A stretch of DNA of 5,217 nt from an uncultured Eubacteriales bacterium (GTDB lineage Bacteria > Bacillota > Clostridia > Christensenellales > DTU072). Positions within the stretch are counted from its first letter, which is position 1; each line of letters starts with the position of its first letter. Location of the stretch: the NCBI GenBank assembly GCA_902766325.1, contig CACXDF010000187.1:1-5217 (forward strand). Direction: 5' to 3'. The position numbers were made by a program, and so were the translations under genes. The notes below the pieces were generated by a model, which made no database searches, had not been told where the DNA came from, and saw only the letters and a program-made list of their open reading frames with translations. This document shows, in pieces, positions 1 to 5,217 of the stretch.

Positions 1-325
1 AATTGCGATAGCAATATACGGCGGTATAGGTATCGGAAAAAGCTTCCGTCAGTTTTTTGATATGATAAGGTTGCGCCTCTTGCGCGCCGAATACGTCCGG
101 AGAATGCAAGGCTATTCTGTTTATGATCCGCGGAAGACGTCGCAAGGCGGCAAGAGCGCCGTTGTCACCGTTGTACCTTACGTTATAGGTCATAAAAGTG
201 AGGGAGGCATACGTCGGTTCCGGTTCGGGCTCGTCTTTTTTTTCGCAGGAAAAGGCGAACGCGGGCAAAAGCAGAAGGAATAAAAGGACAAGAAGTATTC
301 GGGATATTTTCGATATGCGCTTCAT
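1..325 (-). CDS. EEP-family (DNase I-like) secreted or lipid-anchored phosphodiesterase, 3' end outside the window
   Basis: The minus strand is open from an ATG at 325 to the window edge, giving 108 codons. Residues 1-27 form a signal peptide: basic KRISKISR, then a hydrophobic core ILLVLLFLLLLPAFAF, then Cys27 in the context AFSC, followed by an acidic, proline-rich tether (EKKDEPEPEPT). This looks like a lipoprotein signal, although Phe at -2 is not the classic lipobox, and A22-F-A24 could instead be a signal peptidase I site. The mature part opens with LTFMTYNVRYNGDN (N48 in the metal-binding first strand motif of the family) and continues RIINRIALHSPDVFGAQEAQ, where E83 matches the catalytic metal-binding Glu of the QE motif. 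These two motifs, about 35 residues apart, are the standard N-terminus of endonuclease/exonuclease/phosphatase proteins. The substrate (nucleic acid, phospholipid or inositol phosphate) cannot be told, because the catalytic His/Asp motifs lie beyond the edge. It is transcribed divergently from the 657-aa gene. The next in-frame TTG would remove the signal peptide, so the ATG at 325 is preferred despite lacking a Shine-Dalgarno site. Confidence 0.85.
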   Translation of the reverse strand, partial: MKRISKISRILLVLLFLLLLPAFAFSCEKKDEPEPEPTYASLTFMTYNVRYNGDNGALAALRRLPRIINRIALHSPDVFGAQEAQPYHIKKLTEAFSDTYTAVYCYRN

Positions 326-334
326 AACGCCTGT

Positions 335-363
335 ATTATAACAGATATTCTTGCCGCAGGCAA
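335..363 (-). promoter_or_regulatory. Sigma-A-type promoter of the EEP-family gene, extended -10
   Basis: On the minus strand TTGCCT (358-363) is followed by a 17-nt spacer and TATAAT (335-340), preceded by TGT to give the extended -10 form TGnTATAAT. The -10 matches 6 of 6 and the -35 matches 4 of 6. Transcription should start about 6-8 nt downstream, near 327-329, while the ATG begins at 325. The predicted leader is therefore only a few nucleotides and has no ribosome binding site. The start site is inferred, not seen. Confidence 0.72.
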
Positions 364-397
364 TACGGTTTTTGCTCCGACGTACGTTTTTTACGAT

Positions 398-423
398 CGA
401 AACGTCCGAGCCGTTTCGTTTTT
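398..423 (+). terminator. Terminator-like hairpin between the divergent promoters
   Basis: CGAAACG (398-404) and CGTTTCG (412-418) form a perfect 7-bp stem with a 7-nt loop, followed directly by TTTTT (419-423). On the plus strand this has the shape of a short intrinsic terminator; on the minus strand no T-run follows. No plus-strand gene lies upstream in the window. It may insulate the 657-aa gene from antisense or spurious transcription, end an unseen small RNA, or be a protein site. It lies 2 bp upstream of the -35 box at 426. The stem is short, so this call is moderate. Confidence 0.45.
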
Positions 424-425
424 AA

Positions 426-454
426 TTGAATTTTCAAAGGCATAATGTTATAAT
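426..454 (+). promoter_or_regulatory. Sigma-A-type promoter of the 657-aa gene and sua5, extended -10
   Basis: TTGAAT (426-431), a 17-nt spacer and TATAAT (449-454), with TGT at 446-448 making an extended -10. The -10 is perfect and the -35 matches 4 of 6. Only 6 nt separate the -10 from the ATG at 461, so transcription should begin at or next to the A of the start codon, giving a leaderless mRNA. The -35 also lies in a small dyad, TTGAA-TT-TTCAA (426-437), which could be an operator or chance in AT-rich DNA. No other promoter is evident before sua5, so this one probably drives both genes. Confidence 0.75.
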
Positions 455-460
455 AAGGAT

Positions 461-2434
461 ATGCGTAAGGACAGAAGATCGTTTTTGGTCGAAAATAAGA
501 AGAATAAACCGCGCGCGAAAAAAAAGCCGGAAAAAAAGACGCTTGTTATCGCGCTTTCCTGTACCGCGGCTGTGGTGGCGGTTTTTTTGACCGTTTTTTT
601 ATGCCTTTGGTTCCTGGTCTTTAATAAAAAAGACGACGGTTTCGTCGCGAGGACTTATCGTTCGGAAGGCGGTTACGCCAAAGCGGAATGCGTGCTGAAT
701 CTGTCCGACAACGTAGAGATACACGAATACGACGTGGTAAACGACGTTTTCGTTACGAAAGAAGATTATCGGGACGGTGCGACGCAAGCGGCCGTCACGC
801 TGTACGGACTGGCCGGATGGGACGGAGAATACACGCCGAAACCTTGTTTTAAAGAAGTCGTTTCCATTAAGGGCGACTATGCCGTCGTTGTTAACCGTTT
901 TTCGGACGGCAAGGATTATATCGGCTTGGTCAAGTTTCGCGGAGAAGGTACGGAAGAGGGGATCATGACTCTTTCCGACTTCAAAAAAATACCGTATAGC
1001 ACGAGCAATAAAGAACAGTTTTATTTTTGCGGCGACTACGTTTGCGTGATGGGCGATATCGACTCTCCGTCGTCCGAAGCCGCATATACCACTTTTTATA
1101 AGTATAAAGGCTATTCTCAACTTTTGGAGTGCTTTCGTATTCGCTATGGGTACGACTCCGCTACGGGCTCGAACTATACCGTTCTGCAATACGACGATTA
1201 CGTCGTGGCGTATAATAAGAGCGGAGCGTATTTTTTCGATATAACGAGAGATCTCGCGTATAACGGCTATCTCGAGCTGTCGAAAACGGGCGCCTATCCG
1301 ACGCCTTTTACAACGACGGAGTATACCGTTCGCATGGCGGTGCAGTATATGGGTAAAGGATGGTTTTTGCGTTATGCGACGCAGACGTCGACGACGCCGT
1401 TCAAAGGTTATACCGTATGCTATCAATCAATGGATCTGACCGGGAATACCGTCCTCGTTTTCGCGCGCGCTTCGACGGATTTTTTCAATGCGAAAACGGG
1501 GATCACGAGGACACTTCCGCAAGTGTCGTCCATTCTCGAAGTCGCCAATAGGTATACGTCGGCCGCTTTTGCGGAGACGTCCAACAGCTATAACAACGGC
1601 TCTTCCGTCGAGGACGATTATCCCTGTCTGAATCCCGCCGATATGGTGAAAGACGGGTATTCCGTTTTGTACTATTATTATCGCCCTTATATCAATTCGG
1701 AAAACGTTTCGGGACGGCTCGGAGGAATAAGCGAAGAACTTAAAAAGACGTATGACAGACAGACTCTCGAAGACATCTTACGCGCTTTCGGCGAAGCGAC
1801 TTATTGTGTGTTGGACGAAAATATGAACGTGAAAGAGACGTCGACCGCATTCCCCGTCGTCACCGTCGACGGTTGCGGTTTTGAGACGGCCGATCCTTAT
1901 TTCGACATTAAATTCGGCGATGCCGTCATTTATACGGATAAAGGCAAAAAAACCGTGCTTTACGCCGATAGCGAACGCGAATATGCCGTAGTCGGAGCGC
2001 AAGACGGAAAGGCGACCGTCGCGGCGGTCAAATTGAGCGTCGCCAAAACGGAGAGCGAAGAGACGGGCATGACCTACGGCGCGATCACGACGGACGGAAA
2101 AGTCATTGTCGATTGTATTTATGACAGGCTCTCCGCGTTTTACGACGGATACGCGATCGGCGCGAGAAAAGAGGGCGAGGATACGGCTTATTTCCGGATA
2201 GACGATAAAGGGACGGAAACGGCGATCGAAGATATGTACATTATGAAAGACGGGACCTATATTTATGCAAGCGACGGAAAAGTCGGCTTGAAAAATAATG
2301 CCGGAAACGTTCTGATCGAAGCTAAATACGATAAAATATCCGTTTCGGATAACTATATGGTAGACGGTGTTTATCATAAAAGTTTTGCGGTGGCGACCGA
2401 CGGAACGAAATGCTATATTTTCAGATTGGAGTAA
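461..2434 (+). CDS. Single-pass membrane protein with propeller-like ectodomain and C-terminal WG-like repeats
   Basis: 657 residues, function not recognised. A very basic cytoplasmic N-terminus (about residues 1-26, rich in Lys and Arg) precedes one hydrophobic segment at about 28-54. This gives a signal-anchor topology with some 600 residues outside the membrane. The ectodomain is Tyr-, Asp- and Gly-rich and beta-like. Short motifs of an acidic or Gly pair plus aromatic plus hydrophobics recur at even spacing: GDYAVVV (Y140), GDYVCVM (Y193), DDYVVAY (Y247) and KGWFLRY (W301), suggesting propeller blades of 53-54 residues. The C-terminus resembles WG repeats: TDGKVIVDCIYDRL with DGYAIGA (about 543-567) and VGLKNNAGNVLIEAKYDKI (608-626). 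WG-like proteins are usually surface or scaffold proteins of unknown role; no catalytic motif is seen. The ATG at 461 has AAGGA only 1 nt upstream, too close for a normal Shine-Dalgarno, and the promoter implies a leaderless start. A TTG at 485 is an alternative that keeps the membrane anchor. The stop is 2 bp before the sua5 start. Confidence 0.85.
   Translation: MRKDRRSFLVENKKNKPRAKKKPEKKTLVIALSCTAAVVAVFLTVFLCLWFLVFNKKDDGFVARTYRSEGGYAKAECVLNLSDNVEIHEYDVVNDVFVTKEDYRDGATQAAVTLYGLAGWDGEYTPKPCFKEVVSIKGDYAVVVNRFSDGKDYIGLVKFRGEGTEEGIMTLSDFKKIPYSTSNKEQFYFCGDYVCVMGDIDSPSSEAAYTTFYKYKGYSQLLECFRIRYGYDSATGSNYTVLQYDDYVVAYNKSGAYFFDITRDLAYNGYLELSKTGAYPTPFTTTEYTVRMAVQYMGKGWFLRYATQTSTTPFKGYTVCYQSMDLTGNTVLVFARASTDFFNAKTGITRTLPQVSSILEVANRYTSAAFAETSNSYNNGSSVEDDYPCLNPADMVKDGYSVLYYYYRPYINSENVSGRLGGISEELKKTYDRQTLEDILRAFGEATYCVLDENMNVKETSTAFPVVTVDGCGFETADPYFDIKFGDAVIYTDKGKKTVLYADSEREYAVVGAQDGKATVAAVKLSVAKTESEETGMTYGAITTDGKVIVDCIYDRLSAFYDGYAIGARKEGEDTAYFRIDDKGTETAIEDMYIMKDGTYIYASDGKVGLKNNAGNVLIEAKYDKISVSDNYMVDGVYHKSFAVATDGTKCYIFRLE
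2428..2431 (+). promoter_or_regulatory. Ribosome binding site that fixes the sua5 start
   Basis: GGAG lies 5 nt before the ATG at 2437 and sits within the last codons of the upstream gene, just ahead of its TAA (2432-2434). It supports the start at 2437 rather than the in-frame ATG at 2410, which has no such site and would overlap the upstream gene. The arrangement suggests translational coupling. Confidence 0.75.
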
Positions 2435-2436
2435 AA

Positions 2437-3423
2437 ATGGATACGATATTAGGCGGCGCGGAAATTATTCCCGAATGCGCGCGATTGATTCAAAGCGGAG
2501 AAGTAGTCGGTTTCCCGACGGAAACGGTATACGGATTGGGCGCCGACGCGCTGAATGAAGAAGCGGTAAAAAAGATATACGTCGCAAAAGGACGTCCTTC
2601 GGATAATCCGTTGATTGTGCACGTGCCGAACGTGGAAGAAGCGCGTAAAGCGGCCGTCGTGACGCCGCTTGCCGAAAAACTGTTTTCCGTCTTTTCTCCG
2701 GGACCGATCACGTTGGTTTTGCCTAAGAAAGACTGTATTCCTTATACTGTGACCGCCGGACTTGATACGGTCGGCATACGGATACCGTCTCATCCGATCG
2801 CAAGAGAATTTTTGACGGCATGCAAAACGCCGATCGCCGCTCCCAGCGCCAACCTTTCCAAACGTGTCAGTCCGACTACGGCGGAAGCCGTCTTCGACGA
2901 CATGAACGGTCGGGTGCCGGCCATTATCGACGGCGGACCGTGCTCGGTGGGAATAGAATCGACGGTTCTTTCTCTTGTCGGAGATCCGACTATTTTGCGT
3001 CCGGGCGGTATTACGGAAGAAATGCTGCGACCCTACCTTCCCACCGTTAAACTTTTTTCCGGAAAAGTCAAGATCGCTCCCGCTCCCGGCATGAAATATA
3101 AGCATTACGCGCCGATCGTGCCTTGTATCCTGTTCGGCTCGGTCCGCGGCGCGGAGAAAGAGTATCTCGAGAGGACGAAAAAGGGCGAAAAAGCGGTTAT
3201 TTTATCGAGAAAAAAGAACGTTCCTTACTGGGAAGAAAAAGGGTTTTTATATATGAACGCAGGCGAAACGGGAGAAGAATTCGCTTCCAATATTTTTCGC
3301 CTTTTGCGCTATTGCGAAAAGCTGTTCGACGTGATCCTGGTGGAGAAACCGGGCTTGGGCGGCATCGAAAACAGTCTGATGGACAGACTGAGTAAAAGTT
3401 GCGGCGGAAAGGAAGTGGAATAA
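2437..3423 (+). CDS. sua5: L-threonylcarbamoyladenylate synthase, Sua5 type with C-terminal Sua5 domain
   Basis: 328 residues. The enzyme makes threonylcarbamoyl-AMP from threonine, bicarbonate and ATP in the cytoplasm. The TsaD/TsaB/TsaE machinery then transfers the threonylcarbamoyl group to A37 of ANN-decoding tRNAs (t6A). The YrdC-like catalytic domain covers about residues 10-200 and shows PTETVYGLG (27-35), the Lys/Arg substrate motif KGRPSDNPLIVHV (51-63), SPGPITLVL (87-95), VGIRIPSHP with R115, PSAN (136-139), GIESTV (172-177) and LRPGGIT (187-193). The linker motif APGMKYKHYAP (216-226) is typical of Sua5 and absent from the shorter TsaC/YrdC form. A C-terminal Sua5 domain follows to the end (FDVILVEKPGLGGIENSLMDRLSK). 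The length fits the Sua5 family (B. subtilis YwlC). It is second in an operon with the 657-aa membrane protein, with a 2-bp gap and no promoter of its own seen. All key motifs are present, so it should be active. The link with its neighbour is probably transcriptional only. Confidence 0.96.
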   Translation: MDTILGGAEIIPECARLIQSGEVVGFPTETVYGLGADALNEEAVKKIYVAKGRPSDNPLIVHVPNVEEARKAAVVTPLAEKLFSVFSPGPITLVLPKKDCIPYTVTAGLDTVGIRIPSHPIAREFLTACKTPIAAPSANLSKRVSPTTAEAVFDDMNGRVPAIIDGGPCSVGIESTVLSLVGDPTILRPGGITEEMLRPYLPTVKLFSGKVKIAPAPGMKYKHYAPIVPCILFGSVRGAEKEYLERTKKGEKAVILSRKKNVPYWEEKGFLYMNAGETGEEFASNIFRLLRYCEKLFDVILVEKPGLGGIENSLMDRLSKSCGGKEVE

Positions 3424-3480
3424 GCGTACGGCGCGTTCTCTTTTTACCGTTTTTCGGAGTATTTTTTTTAAAATTCAATA

Positions 3481-3509
3481 TTGACTATCTCTATATTGTA
3501 TAGTATACT
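3481..3509 (+). promoter_or_regulatory. Sigma-A-type promoter of the 522-aa membrane protein operon
   Basis: TTGACT (3481-3486, 5 of 6), an exact 17-nt spacer and TATACT (3504-3509, 5 of 6). An AT-rich stretch with a T8 run (3462-3480) lies directly upstream and could act as an UP element. The start of transcription is expected near 3516, leaving a leader of about 27 nt that keeps the Shine-Dalgarno AGAGGAG (3526-3532) intact. Confidence 0.8.
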
Positions 3510-3514
3510 ATACA
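3497..3514. promoter_or_regulatory. Perfect 18-bp palindrome over the -10 box, likely repressor operator
   Basis: TGTATAGTATACTATACA is identical to its reverse complement over all 18 bases. It encloses the -10 TATACT (3504-3509), so a bound dimer would block RNA polymerase. The TGTATA/TATACA arms resemble the AT-rich dyads bound by some GntR-family (YtrA-like) repressors of membrane-transport operons. That family assignment is inference; no regulator gene is in the window. Confidence 0.6.
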
Positions 3515-3525
3515 TAAATTATAAT

Positions 3526-3532
3526 AGAGGAG
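3526..3532 (+). promoter_or_regulatory. Ribosome binding site of the 522-aa gene
   Basis: AGAGGAG lies 10 nt before the ATG at 3543, a slightly long spacing. It supports this start and shows that the genome uses conventional leadered translation here, unlike the two divergent genes around 326-460. Confidence 0.75.
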
Positions 3533-3542
3533 TAGTGTTTTT

Positions 3543-5111
3543 ATGGATGCGAAAAAGGCGTTGAGAAGACAAAATCTATTTCGTACGTTAAAGACAGTAT
3601 CTTACCTTCTCGGTTTCCCGCTTATGTTGTTATTGCTGATGCAGAGCGCTTATGCGCTCGGTTTCGGCGTGAAAGGTATCGCCACCGAATACGTGGTGAT
3701 CGCATGGGCCGGCGTGACCGCGGTACAGATCCTTGTCACGATCATTACGAAAAGTTACTCGGCGAGGGCGGTCAGCGTTGTGATCGTCAGTGTGATCCTT
3801 TTGCTCGGTTTTTCGGTGTTTTTCGATTTCAAAGCAAAAGATAAATTAAATGCGGCGGCCGAAGGGTATGCGCGCGACTATTATCGTTTGGAAAAGGAAG
3901 ACAGCGTTAAGGTCTACGCGAAAGGCGATACGATCTATGCCGATATCACTTATGCCGATTCGAGTAAAGAAAATATCAAAGAGGCCGAAACGCCTATCAA
4001 GAGCTATAACGAGCACTTGAGCGAATTCAAACCCTGGTCGGGCGGCTCCGGTTTGTCCGCTTCGATCAACTCTAAAAGAAGCGGTTTGATCAGCACGTAT
4101 AACATCAACGGAAGCGGCGGCGGTAATAAGAATACCGACGGCACGAAAGGCGGCGCCGCACCCGAAATAATGGGTAACGATCCCGAGATATGGTTCGGCG
4201 AGACCGGTGCGGTCTATAACCCGAACGGACTGTACGCCGACAGCTATATTTTCGGCGTGGAACAGACCATTCAGATCCTTTTGACCATTTATCGTACGCA
4301 GAACGATTACGAAGCGAAAGGTTTGGATGCGGACGTCGCTTTGGCGGCGGCTTATGCCGAAGCGGAAAGTTCTTCCGAATGGATATCTTATATGGCTTCC
4401 GACGAGTATCAGGATGCTTACGGCCCGGACGGAAAGGCCTATAACTATATGTTGACGGAAAAGCGCCTTGACGAACTTCTGAGTTCGCTTGGTTCCGGTG
4501 TTGTTTCCATTCGGCTCGTCAACGCCATAATGGCTCTCGCCGAAAGCAGCTTGCCGGTTACGAAAAATGATCTCAAAAACCTTGATCTGCAAAAAGTTGC
4601 CGACATCATCGACGGCGTGGACAACTTTGATATCAAGACCGTCGCCGGCAGTTTGGGCGTCGTTATTCCCGACGGTATGTCGACGAGAGACGCGCTCGTC
4701 AAATTGGTTTACAAGTTCTGCTTCTATCAAATGCCCGACGTGCTACCCAGTATGTACTTTATTAAGGATAAAGAACTTCGCGCTTACGCATACGCCAAGT
4801 ATTATGCCGAAGTTCACGGCTATAACAACGCTTGCGTCCTGTATGCGGAAGATCAGGAGAACGGTCGTATCGGCGGCATCACCATGTCCGACGACGGCAA
4901 TCCCATTTCCGCCGCTTACAGCGAAGAAGATCTGTGCGCTATCCGCGCCATCAATAGTTATTCCGGAAACTTTTTCCCGTTGATGCTCCTGCGCCGTTAC
5001 GCCATGTACTTCGCCGCGTTCGTCGCCCTTGCGTATCTGCTTGCGTACTTCTTTGCGTATAAACAGCAGATGTACGCGGTGATTATCAAGAACAGCATCT
5101 ATAACGATTAA
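3543..5111 (+). CDS. Multi-pass membrane protein with a large soluble domain, function unknown
   Basis: 522 residues; no family recognised. Three hydrophobic segments lie near the N-terminus (about 18-39, 47-69 and 74-95) and one near the C-terminus (about 487-506), ending in a short tail (KQQMYAVIIKNSIYND). The roughly 390 residues between the third and fourth segments are soluble. Both ends have positively charged flanks (KKALRRQN before the first helix, KQQ after the last), so the N- and C-termini are probably inside and the large domain outside. That domain starts with an acidic and basic stretch (YYRLEKEDSVKVYAKGD), passes a Gly/Asn/Lys-rich flexible linker (about 187-205, containing GSGGGNKN and GTKGG), and continues as a mostly helical, Ala/Tyr-rich region. 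No catalytic motif, ATP-binding site or transporter signature is visible. It has its own promoter with an operator-like palindrome and a good Shine-Dalgarno. A second membrane-protein gene follows 16 bp downstream, suggesting a membrane complex. It could be part of an export or envelope system, but this is not shown by the sequence. Confidence 0.88.
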   Translation: MDAKKALRRQNLFRTLKTVSYLLGFPLMLLLLMQSAYALGFGVKGIATEYVVIAWAGVTAVQILVTIITKSYSARAVSVVIVSVILLLGFSVFFDFKAKDKLNAAAEGYARDYYRLEKEDSVKVYAKGDTIYADITYADSSKENIKEAETPIKSYNEHLSEFKPWSGGSGLSASINSKRSGLISTYNINGSGGGNKNTDGTKGGAAPEIMGNDPEIWFGETGAVYNPNGLYADSYIFGVEQTIQILLTIYRTQNDYEAKGLDADVALAAAYAEAESSSEWISYMASDEYQDAYGPDGKAYNYMLTEKRLDELLSSLGSGVVSIRLVNAIMALAESSLPVTKNDLKNLDLQKVADIIDGVDNFDIKTVAGSLGVVIPDGMSTRDALVKLVYKFCFYQMPDVLPSMYFIKDKELRAYAYAKYYAEVHGYNNACVLYAEDQENGRIGGITMSDDGNPISAAYSEEDLCAIRAINSYSGNFFPLMLLRRYAMYFAAFVALAYLLAYFFAYKQQMYAVIIKNSIYND

Positions 5112-5120
5112 GGGGAGGAA
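5112..5120 (+). promoter_or_regulatory. Strong ribosome binding site before an ATT start
   Basis: GGGGAGGAA follows the stop of the 522-aa gene immediately. Its GGAGG core ends 9 nt before the ATT at 5128. No ATG, GTG or TTG lies at a workable distance, so this site is the main reason to place the next start at ATT. Confidence 0.7.
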
Positions 5121-5127
5121 AGTAAAC

Positions 5128-5217
5128 ATTAAAAAAGTATTACGAGTTTTATTCCATTTGCTTTCTTATCCCGTTCTGATCGGTCTGATCGTGTGGGCCG
5201 ATCTCGAGATCATCAAA
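5128..5217 (+). CDS. N-terminus of a membrane protein with apparent ATT start, 3' end outside the window
   Basis: Thirty codons are open to the window edge. Read from ATT, the product would be (M)KKVLRVLFHLLSYPVLI followed by GLIVWADLEIIK: a short basic start and then one hydrophobic segment (about 5-23), a typical first transmembrane helix. The preceding GGGGAGGAA at normal spacing supports initiation at ATT. The first in-frame conventional candidate, TTG at 5158 (codon 11), has no ribosome binding site and would lose the basic N-terminus. The segment resembles the first helix of the upstream 522-aa protein (FRTLKTVSYLLGFPLMLLLL), including a shared -L-S/T-Y-L-x-x-P-like pattern, so the two could be paralogous parts of one complex. 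The resemblance is weak over so few residues. It is co-directional with the 522-aa gene, 16 bp after it, and probably in the same operon. Family unknown. Confidence 0.65.
   Translation, partial: MKKVLRVLFHLLSYPVLIGLIVWADLEIIK

Noticed and set aside
62..283. Plus-strand open frame of 73 codons
   Set aside because: It is antisense to the EEP-family gene, whose protein has recognisable motifs, and it has no ribosome binding site or promoter.
380..387. ACGTACGT palindrome in the divergent intergenic region
   Set aside because: It is only 8 bp, not centred on any promoter element, and expected by chance in CpG-rich sequence.
599..1426. Minus-strand open frame of 275 codons inside the 657-aa gene
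   Set aside because: It is a shadow frame: Arg/Ile/Phe-rich composition, no promoter or ribosome binding site, and it lies fully antisense to a gene with clear membrane and repeat architecture.
2410..2436. Upstream ATG giving sua5 nine extra residues
   Set aside because: The ATG at 2410 lies inside the preceding gene without a Shine-Dalgarno; GGAG at 2428-2431 points to the ATG at 2437, and the family N-terminus fits that start.
2449..3105. Minus-strand open frame of 218 codons antisense to sua5
   Set aside because: The plus strand carries all Sua5 motifs; the antisense frame has the Arg-rich composition of a reverse reading and no start signals.
3447..3469. Terminator after sua5 (CCG-TTTTT-CGG followed by T8)
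   Set aside because: The stem is only 3 bp and would not make a stable intrinsic terminator; the T-run is more likely part of the AT-rich region upstream of the next promoter. Where transcription ends after sua5 is unclear.
3502..3507. Mirror-image TATACT on the minus strand of the 18-bp palindrome, suggesting a bidirectional promoter
   Set aside because: It follows automatically from the palindrome, and no -35-like hexamer lies 16-18 nt upstream on the minus strand.
3496..3525. Second promoter TTGTAT-N18-TATAAT (-10 at 3520-3525) for the 522-aa gene
   Set aside because: Transcription from it would start near 3532, cutting off the Shine-Dalgarno at 3526-3532; the TTGACT-N17-TATACT promoter has better spacing and leaves the leader intact.
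3846..4730. Minus-strand open frame of 294 codons inside the 522-aa gene
   Set aside because: It has no ribosome binding site, biased composition (Arg, Val, Ile, Phe) and full overlap with a better supported gene.

Overview
The window looks like a chromosomal segment of a low-to-mid GC Gram-positive (Firmicutes, Clostridia-like) bacterium, probably an uncultured gut lineage. The basis is GGAGG-type ribosome binding sites, TTGAcx/TATAAT promoters with extended -10 elements, a signal peptide and membrane proteins of Firmicutes style, and CpG-rich codon choice (many TCG, CGA, ACG and GAC codons). The taxonomic placement is inference. No tRNA, rRNA, CRISPR array, insertion sequence or phage gene is visible.

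Layout. (1) Positions 1-325, minus strand: the 5' part of a secreted or lipid-anchored protein of the endonuclease/exonuclease/phosphatase (EEP, DNase I-like) family; its 3' end lies outside the window. (2) Positions 326-460: a 135-bp divergent intergenic region with two back-to-back promoters, each with the extended -10 TGTTATAAT, and a plus-strand terminator-like hairpin between them. Both -10 boxes sit so close to the start codons that both mRNAs are predicted to be leaderless or nearly so. (3) Positions 461-3423, plus strand: a two-gene operon. The first gene encodes a 657-aa single-pass membrane protein with a beta-rich, propeller-like ectodomain ending in WG-like repeats. Two bases after its stop comes a Sua5-type L-threonylcarbamoyladenylate synthase (tRNA t6A biosynthesis), the only gene here with a firmly known cytoplasmic function. 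(4) Positions 3424-3542: an intergenic region with a TTGACT-N17-TATACT promoter whose -10 lies inside a perfect 18-bp palindrome, a likely operator. (5) Positions 3543-5217, plus strand: a second operon encoding a 522-aa membrane protein of unknown function (three N-terminal and one C-terminal membrane segments around a soluble domain of about 390 residues). It is followed 16 bp later by another membrane-protein gene, cut by the window end, that appears to start with the rare codon ATT.

How the genes fit together: three of the five products act at or outside the membrane and a fourth probably does. The sua5 gene is likely co-transcribed with the propeller-like protein rather than functionally tied to it. 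The 522-aa protein and its downstream neighbour are the best candidates for an uncharacterised system: two adjacent membrane proteins with somewhat similar N-termini under one operator-controlled promoter.
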